Positions 51,462 to 62,420 are shown, counted from the stretch's first letter. The stretch is 64,000 nt of DNA from Ophiodon elongatus (GCA_016806645.1 JACSYO010000079.1:114501-178500), one strand, 5' to 3'. Program-made: numbers and translations. Notes: generated by a model not told the origin, from the letters alone.

Positions 51462-51596
51462 ATGCCCTGCCATGCTGGTTGGGTGGGCCCCACTGTGCCG
51501 CTCTGCCTCTATGGTTTCTGCTCCATGATGAGGCCTATAGAGCCCTTCATGACAGAGTTTCTCACAGGGACTTACAAGAATCTCACCGCCGAGCAG
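51462..51596 (+). CDS. slc19a3: slc19a3-like coding exon 1 (residues 1-45)
   Basis: Encodes the cytoplasmic start, helix 1 (PTVPLCLYGFCSMM) and the first extracellular loop to AEQ. It ends at CAG|GTGAGG, a good donor, phase 0. The ATG at 51462 has a weak context (T at -3, C at +4). An in-frame ATG at 51405 has A at -3 and G at +4. In the loop, the family-typical PYL.GPDKN is changed to EFLTGTYKN; Lys39 (human Lys44, mutated in disease) is kept. Confidence 0.88.
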
Positions 51597-54500
51597 GTGA
51601 GGCATTGAGCTATGAAATGAGATTTGTGACTGCTGCACAGTGATGGAAGCCTTGGGTTATTAGGTTTGCTAGGTTTTTGTTTTAATATACATATTATGAA
51701 TAATCGAAATGTATGTAAACAAAGTTATGACTATAAAGGATGAATCCCAATAGTTATGTTTGGTTCAGAGGTACATGTGTCCACATATAGTCAGAGCTAC
51801 AGTAACTATTTGCTTTAATATAAACAAATTATTGGTTACAAATGTTGTATGTGAGTAAATATTAAAGTCAATAGAATTGTATTCCATTCTCCATGAAATT
51901 ATCACATATTAATACTGTGCTTGGCTATGCTTCTAATATAGTTTAGTTAACTGTATGTTTAAATTGAGTCAAATACTATTTTGATTAACACCACTTGATA
52001 ATAAAGATGTTTTTACATGTAGCCTAACGTTGTGAATTAATTCCATGAGGTGGCTTAAATCTTTTTCACAAGATGTTTAACCTGATGGTGGCACTAAATA
52101 AGAGTTTCAGAAAGTCACTAAAATAAGTAGGATCCCTCCTCTGGTGACAAAGAATGTTCAAGTAAAATTTTGCAATCTGGCCAGCCATTATCCTTCAACG
52201 TGGGCAAATGTGTAAAATACCCGTACAAGGTAAAGCAATCACATGTTGATCATTTAACATTTTGTCAAAGAGGGAGGATTATTCTTAGAGCAAGTCATTG
52301 TAATATGTATTACTTCTTTACATCATTCACCAAAATCTTATTTTCTCTCCATACATGCTGAGAAAAGAATAATGATAATAATATACAGCCACAGAAAACT
52401 GATGTAAGCATTAGCTAGACTAGCATCAGCAGAGCTGTCCTGTTTACACGAGAGTTCAAAGCTTTCGCTGCAGACTGAAGGGAACAGGGGAGCCTCGACA
52501 GTATTGCGCCTCACATGGGGGCATTAAGAAGAAACTGAATGGGGTCCTTCACACCTCTGCAATGACAATCACTTTGTGATGCACCAGGCGGGCTGGGAGC
52601 CACTTTATGGCAGGTTCACCCGAGGTGTACTCATTTCATGCTCAACCATGTATGATGCAAATTTCCTTTCAACTTGTGGTCCTGAGTGGCTGTTGAGATT
52701 CTGTATGAAGTTGTAGGAATTAACTAAGTTTGTGGACAAAGTGCAGACCCCCGGAAATTAAATTTCCTGTTCCAAACGTACCAACAAAGTAAGTGTGATA
52801 CAAGAGTGACTAAAATATGCTCAAGGAGCTCTTAAGGATGCATTTAGACTAAAAACTTACCAACACAGAGTTGTGCCATGCTTTTTTTACTTTTTACATA
52901 ATGACTACTGGAGTGTCTTTTCAGTCCATGTTTATTTGCCACAAACAGGACATTTCTTTATTGTACAGACTTGAGCGGTAGCTATTATCTAGACCCTTGC
53001 TCTCCTAATTGTAAGTTTTTTCTCTCAAATTCAAACAGCTTGCACAATATTGTCTCTATTCTATGTTCAGTTAACTCTTTCTAGCTCCTGATTGGTTAGG
53101 GAAATCTGAATAAAGTAACACCCACAACCCAGCTGTACCAAAGTGCTGGCTACAAGAAATGTTCAACCTTATGGTACCACTAAGAAAATGAAGGGGGACA
53201 CCAAAAGTCCCTCTAGGATTTATCCTTTGGGGACTGATGACTCATTATCAAACATTTTATTTATAGAAACCTTCAGACTTACATAATATTTAAAATTGTG
53301 TAGGAATCATGGACTCCGACACTTCCAATAAAAATCACTATTCACAACAACTGGCTGCTCCCATCCGCACACATTGTTTTGTTACTCAACAACTGATGGA
53401 GATGAGGCAGATTTGAAATTGTGTCAATGCCGGAAAGAAAAACCCATGTGACTTCAGTCAAGGCCAAAGGGGAACACCAAAAAAAACTTAATGGGAACAG
53501 CAATTTAATAACCATAGTTTTGCTTAAAGAGACATACCTTCCAAGCTGCAGCCATTGTGTTGCTTTTTTCATGATATTAAAATGAATCAGTTTGTCACAT
53601 TATGAGCCTCATTCGCGCTGATTCCTGTTCCATTGCGAACATGCAGAAGTCATTTTTCATTGATTATGAAAGGAGGTGGCACTGCATCTGGTGTGCTGTT
53701 CTCGCCGTGTTTCACAGACACTCTTGCAATCAGCAGTTAGGAATCCTTTTCTAAAGAATAATTAGGTCTTTACCTTCCTCCATTTCCAGGTGACTAGACA
53801 GGTGTATCCTGTGTGGACTTACTCCAGCCTGGTTCTCCTCCTCCCAGTCCTCCTGGTGACAGACTTCCTCAGGTACAAGCCTGTAATCATCCTCCAGGGG
53901 CTCAGCCATGTCACAGCGTTTCTGCTGGTACTAGTTGGCTCGGGGGTCCGCTCGGCTCAGTTGGCCTTCTTCAGCTACAGCATTGCCATGGCAGCAGATG
54001 TGGCCTATTTCTCCTACATTTACACTGTGGTGCAGCCTTGCTTCTATCAGAGAGTGACCAGTTATGTCAAAGGGGCCGTGCTGCTGGGCTACGCTGTGGG
54101 CGCTCTGCTGGGTCAACTGCTAGTGTCTTTGGGTGGGGTGTCCTTGTATTGCTTAGCTGTTGTGACTCTCATCTCTGTCTCCGTAGCACTGATAACCTCC
54201 TTTTTCCTGCCCATGCCTGAGACTAGTTTATTTCTTCAGGGGACGTATTCGGCACAACAGGGAATCTCAGACAGTCACGACTCTGAAAGCCAAGACTTTT
54301 CCACGTGGGTGAAGAGCGTGAGGGCTGCCAGGCACGTTAGGAGGATGTTGTGGAGACTCGCATTGGACTGCAAGAAATGTTATTCGTCTATGGCCGTGCT
54401 CTTCTTCTGCATATGGTCAGCTACGGGGAAATGCGGCTTTTACCAGGTGACAGGGTACGTCCAGCTCCTCTGGGTATACATGCAGCCCCACAACTCCACG

Positions 54501-57500
54501 GCCTACAATGGAGGGGTGGAGGGCCTCAGCACACTGTCAGGTAAGTAATGCACCGTTATAAGCACCACTTTAACATGAACATTTTGCTCACACGGTAATG
54601 CATCAGTAATAATAATCCATTTAACAACAATTAACAATTTTGACTGGTTGCCTGGCAACCTGATGGCGATGACAAGACTTTAGGCTCCTTGCAAAGAAAT
54701 AGCTCTGTACACACTTTAAATTCACAATGAACCCAAAACCTGTCGTCAACTCTTCTTTTTGTGAGCTTTAATTTATTCGTTGGTGAGCTTTAGAGGTGCT
54801 GGTCGGTGGATTTTATTTTCCAAACATTTTCATTATACACATTCCGCTGCAAAAAATAACTGAATAAATAGAAAGAAAGAAAACACAATCCCTTTCTGTT
54901 ATCAGTATTCAAAACCCCTAAAGTATGGCAGACAATAGCAGCAACATTAATTAGACTGTTTAATTGCCTGCTCTCATCCCCATATGGGTACAGCAGCTGC
55001 TGCCATCCAGCCAGTACACTTTTATTGATTATAGAACAGATACAACCCTGTATTCCCCAGAAGCCAAAGGCAATTACTCTGTGTAAACCACATCCAGCTG
55101 TATGCATTTCACTTGTAAATAGTTCTGCTCAACATGCAGTCAAGCTGTAGGGCCCTATGTCGGATATTTCCCCAAAGACTCCTGCTGTATTCTTTTCTGT
55201 TCCACACCTAGACAACCTCCCTGAGGAAAAAATCTTGGTGGAAACCAAAAATATGAATATGGATTTCTAGCATGATAAAATATGGCAGAAAAGCACAACA
55301 TAATTGACTATTTTCATGTTCAGCATATTAATAACTGTACGTCCTCGAGCTCTAAAACAACATTTTCTTGTAGCTCATTAGGATTAAGATAAAACCAAGT
55401 GTGTATGCAGAACAAACTGAGTTATGCTCAGTAATCTGTTTTTGTATGGTATGATTTTCAAAGGAAAAGGAGTTTCAGGCGTCTATCTTTTTTATCTGTG
55501 GTCTCAAACAATAATTACAAATAATTTACATTTCAAACATATCTTTTTTTGTAAAAGAGGTAATGTCAGACATAATTGACAGGAAAGAAAACAATAATAA
55601 CAATACAATTATCAACAAAACAACTGAGAATAAGATTTAAAAAGAATTATAATAAATGTACATAAATAGCTGCTATGGACATATCCAATAGTCATGAAAT
55701 GACTTAGGAAGATGGCATTCTCATAGAATTATCATTCATATGTCATAATGTAAGAAACATACCCTGCAAGAATCGGCGTTACACAGCACATTTCTATTAC
55801 TCACATTTAGTAGCAACCCTTGTCCCACGTACTGCCACTATCAGGACATCATTTATCACATTGCTATCGTGCATTTATTATAATGATAACAAAATGACCT
55901 ACAATGCAGGCCATCCCTCACAACCCGAGATAACATCTTATAACATTGTCAGCTTAGCTCTAGCCATTTAATATTGTAATCATGTAGGCCCCATCTTTTC
56001 AGAAATACCTCCTGTCTTTTGTTCAATTTAAAAATGGATTGTTCATAATTGGACATTTTGTTCATTTCTCTCAATCGTTCATCAAAAGGGGTGACTTTTT
56101 ATTTATTTTTGTGTTATTTCTGTTTCAATTCAGGCCACACACTGGAGTTTAAAGCTTGTAAATTCATATTTCCCTCCCCCACATACAACACACACACACA
56201 GCGTGATGTAATCTAATCAGCGTGAAAAGCCAAACACAGTCTGATGTCACATATTTTTCCTCTTCTATGCCACTCATATTACAAAGTGGTTCATAACAGG
56301 GTGACCTGCATGCAGCTTGTGTTTGAACCTTTATAACTACAATTATGGTGAAACTAATGATGGCATCAAGGTTAACTCAGTTTGGGCCTTAGAGGACCTT
56401 AGATTATAAACAGAAAGCATGTGTTACAAACTATGGACAAGATGTTGGAAAAACATGGGCATTAAGCGGCAAATCTTGATTTGCATCATGGGGAAAATAA
56501 TGCAGTTCTTTTGGAACATGATCCATACTAGAGATTACAAGTCAAAATCTTTGCCATCAATTCTGACCATTATTCTTTCAGCCACACTAACTATATGGCT
56601 CTATCAGTGCTTTATGGATGGTCGATCGGTCTGCCCACGTCTTTGGTCCAGCCCTAAATATATCATCAACTATTTAATGGATTGCTGTTGAAAATGCTGC
56701 TCATATTCCAGATTCTCAGGTGATCCAGGTGATGAATCCTAATATCTTTGGTGATCCTCTGACTTTCAAGATCTCTGTTAGCTCCTCTTGCTGCCACATA
56801 TAAAATTGGTTAAATTATAGAATAAGTACAAAAGCTAATCCAATTAAACTGAGAGCAATTTAAACATACTGTTGAGCCCAGCTGCATTATTGATTCCTCT
56901 CTATGAAGCTGTACAGCTGGCTCCTGCTGACCCTACCAAGCATCCAATTGACACTGCTGAGGAAACTGGTCTAATTATTCAGTCTCCATTTGACCCCCCT
57001 CTGCTAATCATCACCCAGGGATTGATGAAGTATATATTAAATACACACAGGCTCCAGTGGTGTCCATGTTGGACTATTAGCACTGATTGATCATAAATGC
57101 ACAGTGACTCAAAGGAAATGTACACATTTAAATGAGTGAAGCAATTATACTCGGCTTCTCTTTATATTCTAGTGGATAAAGAGCTCTGAGTGAAAAGACC
57201 CATGTATCTGGTTTCCCTATAGTTTTTATTCAATCTCCAGCAATCAGCAATTACAAGAAGGGAAATTGAGATGAATATGTAGCAAGCAAGTCAAAGTGAT
57301 GTGAGAGGAAGCGATGAGTGAGGGGACGAAACCAGAGAGACCTTCAAAGGATACAAGGAGGGAGAAAAAAGGGAGACAAGTGTCCTAAAATAACCAATGC
57401 TTCAAAGAGCCACCGGAGTCCCAGACTGTATATCCATCCACCGGGATGAAGGTCTCATAACGCCTTTGCACGTGGTAAGAGGACTCTTGTGATGTGTCTT

Positions 57501-59829
57501 GGCTGCACTGTGCCACCCTGTGGCTGAAATGACAAACGTCACTTTCCAAGGGAGAAGAGTTCAACCAGTCAAATGTTGGACGGAATGATCTCGATCATAC
57601 CCGTTTCCTGCTGCTAAAGAGTGTCATTATTCTCTGTCGACATAGATACCATGTGATAGAGTGAAGACGGAGGTGAATATATATTACTGTGTTGGGATGA
57701 ACTGTGAAACACATTTCAGTGTTAATTGAATTAACCCCGTAGTCATGCGGTGACTGAGTGATTGTGTTCTCCTTCAGGAGCTGCAGCCACTGTTGCTGTG
57801 GGACACATGTCTCTGGAGTGGTCTGTGTGGGGGGAACTTGTCCTGGGGGTTTTCACGTTCCTGATCGCTGGGGCTATATTCCTAATGGACCTGACTGACA
57901 ACATCTGGATCAGCTACTTATGCTACTTCCTCTTCAAAACAGTTTACATGCAGCTCTCCACCATCTGCACGTAAGAATGCGTTACGGATGTGTCAGCAGC
58001 ACAACAGTCCACAAATACTGTGTATCAGTGTGAACACATGCATGTATCTACTGTGTTGAACTTGAATATATGATGCCACAAAGATGTTTTGAGTTTCAAA
58101 CAATGTGCCTCACGGCTGTAATGGTTCTATGGCGAGTGGAGAGTATTCCAAACCTCCAAACGCATCCTAACCGTATTTAATGTTGTTGTTGCATAGTTAA
58201 CGACATAATCGCTTTGTGCAGGTTGGTCTAGCTTTTTATTTGTACTTCCGTGTGTAATTTGGGCTCCAGCCGTGCTTAATACTTAGACTGTGCAAAGATT
58301 TCCACCCTGAGCACAACATAAATCAATTACATCCACCACTAACACCAAAAGATAAAGGAATTACTCTAATTGTTTTAAACCTGGGTTATTTTCCTGCATT
58401 TTTATCGTGGTGAAACACACACACATCTAACTTGTCCCTGGACAAAATGAAGAGCTTTTAGTCAAATATTTTTTCGGGATGGGTGGCAATGAGGGTTGGA
58501 CAGTCCATCACATTGTTCCAAACTTAATTACCTCAACAATTATTGTATATATTACCCTCATGGTCCCAGTAAGAAGAATACTACAAACTTTAGTGATCCA
58601 GACTTTTCATTTTTACTATTTAGTGATATGTATTGAAAATGTTTGGTGAGATTGCCATGAAATTGCATACATATATGAATGTCTGCAGAAGATGATACCC
58701 AATGCAGGTGATTTATTAACTTTATCTGTTGCCACCAGAAAGTCAAGGTTTTTACTTATCTTGTGAAATATCACAACATCTAATCGATGGATTGACATTC
58801 ATGGTTCCAGACGATGTATCCTGATGACTTTGGTGGCTCCCTGAGGTTGAAACTTCTGGTTTTGACTGAAATGTCTATTTTGGATGAATTGACAGGAAAC
58901 AAACGCAATCAGGGTCATCAGGTCAAACATTGTATTTGTTCAATATTTTTGTCTATGACCAAATAAATACCTGCAAAACAAATTATATTTCTTTCAGCCT
59001 TAGCTGTACTTTGTGTTTAATGCTAATTAGTAAAGGTTAGCATGCTAAAACCCTAAAATAGGATGGTGAATATGCTTAATATAATCTACGCATATTCATG
59101 TTAACATTGTAATTTTCAACATAATAGCATGCTAACTTTAGCATTTAGCTCTTATCACCAATGTGTCCAACAATTCTCAATATTTGATTGTCCTTTGTTG
59201 TATGTCCTAATTCATATCAGCACTATCATGTATGTAATTCCCAGTTTTCAGATAGCCAAGATGCTGAACAGGGAGCGCTATGCGTTGGTATTCGGCATGA
59301 ACAGTTTTGTGGGCACAATCCTCCAGAGTGTCCTCACCGCCGTCGTCATCAGCTCCAAGTCTCTACAGCTCACCATCATCTCGCAGGTACCGCGGTACTC
59401 ACAAATCACACGTTGAGTTCAGGAGATGATTTACATGCTTTATATTTCATTTATTAATGCACTGAAAGTAGAATATTGAGTTACATGAACTTAACTTGGC
59501 ATATTATGAGAGCTTAAATAAATTAGGGTGCTGATTAAATGCCTCAGGAAAGAAATTATGTTGTTTGAAGGGCCTTTAATGAACATACATCGGGAGATGG
59601 ATCAAAAGATAATGATTGGATGGATGTGTTCTTTGATTTACAATTCACCATCCACAGTGCAAGTAACCCTCTCACATCTTTTCAGTTCGTTATCTACGCC
59701 TCGTACTTTGCTGCCATTTCCCTGCTGTTCACAGTCAGAGGTGTGTATACTGTGCTCCACATGAAGCGTTCCGCTGGAGGCAACCAGGCAGAGAGAGCAA
59801 CCAACCTGCCAGAGGCCTCACGCCTTTGA
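51462..59829 (+). CDS. slc19a3: SLC19A3-like (thiamine transporter 2 family) membrane transporter, 5 coding exons
   Basis: Joined coding sequence 51462-51596, 53790-54540, 57778-57970, 59245-59386, 59686-59829: 454 codons, no internal stop, intron phases 0, 1, 2, 0, all introns GT-AG. SLC19 proteins are 12-helix major-facilitator carriers of vitamins (A1 folate, A2/A3 thiamine). Family marks: MMRPIEPF after helix 1 (Glu27), extracellular KNLT (Asn40, N-glycosylation site as in human), VYPVWTYS (Trp54), RYKPVIILQG, YFSYIYTVV, FLPMPE closing helix 6, YNGGVE (Glu289), RERYALVFG and FVIYASYF in the last helix. SMMRP after helix 1 favours A3 over A2 (SLRP) or A1. It is about 40 residues shorter than human SLC19A3, with a short helix 6-7 loop and C-tail. 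Odd: residues matching human Glu110, Asn297 and Trp94 are Phe105, Gly267 and Phe89. Start chosen by N-terminal length against human A3; an in-frame ATG at 51405 in better context would add 19 residues. Family certain; exact paralogue and substrate uncertain. Confidence 0.93.
51597..53789 (+). other. Intron 1 of slc19a3-like
   Basis: 2,193 bp, GTGAGG...CATTTCCAG. Unique AT-rich DNA. No repeat or RNA gene recognised. Confidence 0.85.
53790..54540 (+). CDS. slc19a3: slc19a3-like coding exon 2 (residues 46-295)
   Basis: The large central exon, 751 bp, opens with VTRQVYPVWTYS directly after a CCATTTCCAG acceptor and ends at ACTGTCAG|GTAAGT, phase 1. It covers helices 2-6 (to FLPMPETS), the central cytoplasmic loop (acidic/Ser-rich SDSHDSESQDF, then basic RAARHVRRM) and helix 7 (MAVLFFCIWSATGKCGF). 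It also carries the extracellular YNGGVEG segment with a second N-glycosylation site, NST at residues 280-282. Contains Phe89, Phe105, Tyr108, Asp115, Tyr146 and Gly267 of the presumed substrate pocket. Confidence 0.95.
54541..57777 (+). other. Intron 2 of slc19a3-like
   Basis: 3,237 bp, GTAAGT...TCCTTCAG. It carries a diverged family A repeat at about 56,620-56,805. Short open frames at 54,790-55,107, 56,419-56,691 and 56,872-57,090 have no domain content. The rest is unique AT-rich DNA. Confidence 0.85.
56620..56805 (+). repeat. Family A repeat copy 2 (intronic)
   Basis: GTCTGCCCACGTCTTTGGTC, then CAACTATTTAATGGATTGCT and GATGAATCCTAATATCTTTG with GTGATCCTCTGACTTTC match in order the other family A copies. 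It is truncated at both ends and diverged. Confidence 0.6.
57778..57970 (+). CDS. slc19a3: slc19a3-like coding exon 3 (residues 296-359 plus two bases)
   Basis: 193 bp after a CTCCTTCAG acceptor. The first two bases complete Gly296. It encodes helix 8 to the start of helix 10: GAAATVAVGHMSLEWSVW, then GELVLGVFTFLIAGAIFLM and NIWISYLCYFLFKTVYM. Donor CAC|GTAAGA, phase 2. Position and phase fit the SLC19 pattern, in which the next exon begins within TFQIA. Confidence 0.95.
57971..59244 (+). other. Intron 3 of slc19a3-like
   Basis: 1,274 bp, GTAAGA...AATTCCCAG. Nearly half of it (58,600-59,165) is a family A repeat that ends only about 80 bp before exon 4. Confidence 0.85.
58600..59165 (+). repeat. 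Family A repeat copy 3, longest (intronic)
   Basis: Contains GATTGCCATGAAATTGCATA, GTCTGCAGAAGATGATACCC, then a second related unit with GAAATATCACAACATCTAAT, ATTGACATTCATGGTTCCAG and TGATGACTTTGGTGGCTCCC. It goes on with GACCAAATAAATACCTGC, TTAGCTGTACTTTGTGTTTA and repeated TTAGCATGCTAA words. It shows the family is internally repetitive. No terminal inverted repeat or open frame is seen. Confidence 0.7.
59245..59386 (+). CDS. slc19a3: slc19a3-like coding exon 4 (residues 360-407)
   Basis: 142 bp beginning after GTAATTCCCAG. The first base completes Thr360, then FQIAKMLNRERYALVFG and MNSFVGTILQSVLTAVV: the helix 10-11 signature of SLC19 carriers. It ends ISQ|GTACCG, phase 0. RERYALVFG is nearly identical to the human family members. 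Confidence 0.95.
59387..59685 (+). other. Intron 4 of slc19a3-like
   Basis: 299 bp, GTACCG...CTTTTCAG. The donor has a C at +4 and G at +6, so it is weaker than the other three. Unique DNA. Confidence 0.85.
59686..59829 (+). CDS. slc19a3: slc19a3-like coding exon 5 and stop (residues 408-454)
   Basis: Begins FVIYASYFAAISLLFTVRG, the last transmembrane helix, after a TCTTTTCAG acceptor. It ends with a cytoplasmic tail of about 25 residues and TGA at 59827-59829. The tail is far shorter than in human SLC19A3 and lacks any acidic/Ser-rich terminus. Confidence 0.94.
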   Translation, partial: FVIYASYFAAISLLFTVRGVYTVLHMKRSAGGNQAERATNLPEASRL

Positions 59830-60538
59830 AGACCCCAATTTTATTTGATCAAAACTGTCATAATTTATTACAGCAGCTACATAAAAAAAGATGTTTGGAG
59901 ATTCTTACTTATAGCTACATCAAGCTCTTCAATGTGGTTGAGTCAGCGGTCTGTCATCATCAGGATGTAACTTATCGATTCGACAGACGTGCTGTGACTA
60001 AATGAATGAGTGCAATCCTTAAATGTGGCCACCAGAGGGCACTACCTGCACAACATTGCAGCTCTGCGGTGGTTTCATCTTAACACAGACATTTTAGACT
60101 ATCATTCTGAATGTATGTTTTTGAAACATTCTAGTATGCCAAAATGTGTGTGTGAGCAATGAATCTCAGTAGTCCTTCCAGTTGAGATGCTGACATTTTG
60201 AAATCTATATTAATAACTTATATCTATATTGTTTCCAATATGTTTTATGTATGTTAGTGATCACCTATGTTCAAATATATGCCTGATCTACAGTGGGTCT
60301 AATGTTTGCTTCTTGTGTTTGTGGTTGATTGATGAAAAAATCTACAAAAAGTACATCTACGTGATATTTATCAGGCTTGCATGATAACTTATGTTAGCTC
60401 TGTTATAAATGCTGCACAGCCTCCCCAGCACCAACAGCCTGCTTTCATTATGTCCAGTGAGTATATATGTTGTTATAGCATGGCAAATACCTCGAAATAA
60501 CCCTCAGCTTGGTGTTGCTGTTTTTAAACAGAATTTGC
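59830..60538 (+). other. Likely 3' UTR of slc19a3-like
   Basis: About 710 bp of AT-rich sequence between the stop codon and the first clear AATAAA. No further exon follows. Extent is inferred from the signal alone. Confidence 0.5.
60027..60046 (+). promoter_or_regulatory. CTCF-like motif
   Basis: GGCCACCAGAGGGCACTACC contains CCACCAGAGGGCAC, close to the vertebrate CTCF core (CCACNAGRGGGCRC). It lies about 200 bp after the transporter stop codon. Occupancy cannot be judged here. Confidence 0.5.
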
Positions 60539-60544
60539 AATAAA
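60539..60544 (+). terminator. slc19a3: Candidate polyadenylation signal AATAAA
   Basis: The first canonical AATAAA after the stop, followed within 25 bp by GGGATTGAATTTGGTG, a G/T-rich downstream element. Other weaker signals may be used. Confidence 0.45.
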
Positions 60545-62124
60545 CTTGGGATTGAATTTGGTGAAGAGGCATTATTAGGTGCAATAGGAAGAATATCTCA
60601 AAGCAACATGTAGTTGCCAGGTAACAGACCTATTTTTCTTTTTTTTAAAGCTTTGATCAAAAAGGTCTGAGTCAGTCTGCTGTAGCTACTGATGTGTTTG
60701 TATGTGTATAACCGCTTTTATTATTAATGTGTAGGGCCATGCTTGCATAAATGTTTATTTTTAGGATGTAAATCTTAAGAAGTAGGGCTAATCATGTGCC
60801 GTAATCATCGTCCTCCTTGGAAAAGAGACCTTGTTATAATCAGTGCAGAGCTGTGATTCTCAGCAGGAGGTATGTAAACCTGATGCTCTAGTTCTGCATG
60901 TTTATGATATTAGCTTATGAGCAATCTCTGTCCTCATTCATGAATGACACCACACAGCAGTCAGGCAGATAGAAAAAAAATGGAAATGACCCCTCCCTAA
61001 TTGGTGGGATGATGCATGTGTAGCCATGTCTGACCTATAATTCATAATTTAAACAGTCAATAATTAAGGCCCTGAGATGGATATGAGGGGCAGCTATTAG
61101 CTGGAATGACCTGGCACATTGCATGCGTCGCACTTGCTTATTGTTAATATATTGAGGATGACAAGTCCCTTGGTTTTGTCTGGTGTCATTAAGAATTAAA
61201 TGTATAGTAAAGAGCTTCTTTTCTACTCAAAACTAGCGCTGGAATATTCAAAATACCTATCAGGTTTACCTAGTGGTTAATTAAGTAATTTCAACCTAAT
61301 GGTTCTATGTTGTCAGTAAATATGTCAACTTCCATAAATACATTGATATTTTTTTTCTGCTTGTTTTGTGGGTCATCCGCTCGAAAACCGGTGAGCATCT
61401 GGTTAAAAGGAGGGGTCAAGTAGTTCTCGAGCTCATGATATTGTGTTAAAGTGCACTTGAGTGAACCTCGTGCAAAACTTTGCATTCAGCAATAACAAGT
61501 ACAGAATGTATTGTGTTTCTTATTCTTTTCTTTGTGTGGTAGACCTCTCTAGCGTCAGTTTTGGACGTGTCAGGAATGGTGTGTCACTTTCCACTTGTTA
61601 CATGTCTTTTCAAAATAAACTTCCGCCTTCACTGGAAGTTAGGCACATTGTTCTGGTGAATAGTTTATTTTAAAGCATGAAGAAGGACTTATTTTAAAAG
61701 ATCAGCTTTTAACACCGCTGGATATCGCCACCAGACTAAAGTTCAAGAAGATTATCTACATGCTGAAGAAGACTCTGATTAGGAGGAGAGTGTGGTTGAC
61801 CTTAAATTGACTGAATAATTGCTCGTCACCAAGTGACACTTGTGGGTGGCGTCGTTGCACTCAGCAGAGAGTTCCTCCTTTATTGGTGTGGGTTAGCCCT
61901 GGCCCCTGTACTTAAGCCACGCCCCGTTTTATAACTTTTATACAGTTTCTCGTAGACACTTGTGAGAGGCACAAGTTCCTGTTTGTTTTTGCCACGGTGG
62001 TCAATTGTTTGTGAGGTTGTGTGCGTGCGTGCGTGAATGCATACATATGACTGCAATTATGGTGACTTCACACTTGTATTTTTAGCAATGGTAGGGGCAT
62101 GGCTCTAGGGATGGCAAAGTCAGT
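60545..62124. other. Intergenic, no gene seen
   Basis: Unique AT-rich sequence downstream of the transporter. A short (GTGC)n at about 62,019-62,033. No RNA gene or further exon recognised. Confidence 0.5.
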
Positions 62125-62420
62125 CGGACCACCACTTTGGTCCATACTGAAATGTCTCAACAACCACTGGATGGATTGCAATGACATTTTGTCAAGACAT
62201 TTATGTTTCCATGAGGATGAATTGTAATCACTTTGATGATTCCTTAACTTTTCATCCACTGCTGCCATAAGATCAAAATTCACCTGCACTTTGTTTCTAG
62301 TGCTAGATAGCAAATACTAAACTAAGATGGGGGAAATTGTATATTATACCTACTTATCATCAGCGTGTTAACCCTTTCGCTGTGAGCATGCCTGTAGACT
62401 CTTAGTCTTGTTTGATTTGA
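62125..62420 (+). repeat. Family A repeat copy 4
   Basis: CGGACCACCACTTTGGTCCA, TACTGAAATGTCTCAACAAC, TGGATGGATTGCAATGACAT, AGGATGAATTGTAATCACTT, AACTTTTCATCCACTGCTGC, and the end phrase CTGTAGACTCTTAGTCTTG fit the family. The interior is shortened relative to copy 3. Confidence 0.7.

Noticed and set aside
53813..54220. 135-codon frame overlapping transporter exon 2 in another frame
   Set aside because: A shadow of the GC-rich real exon; the true frame matches the SLC19 family throughout.
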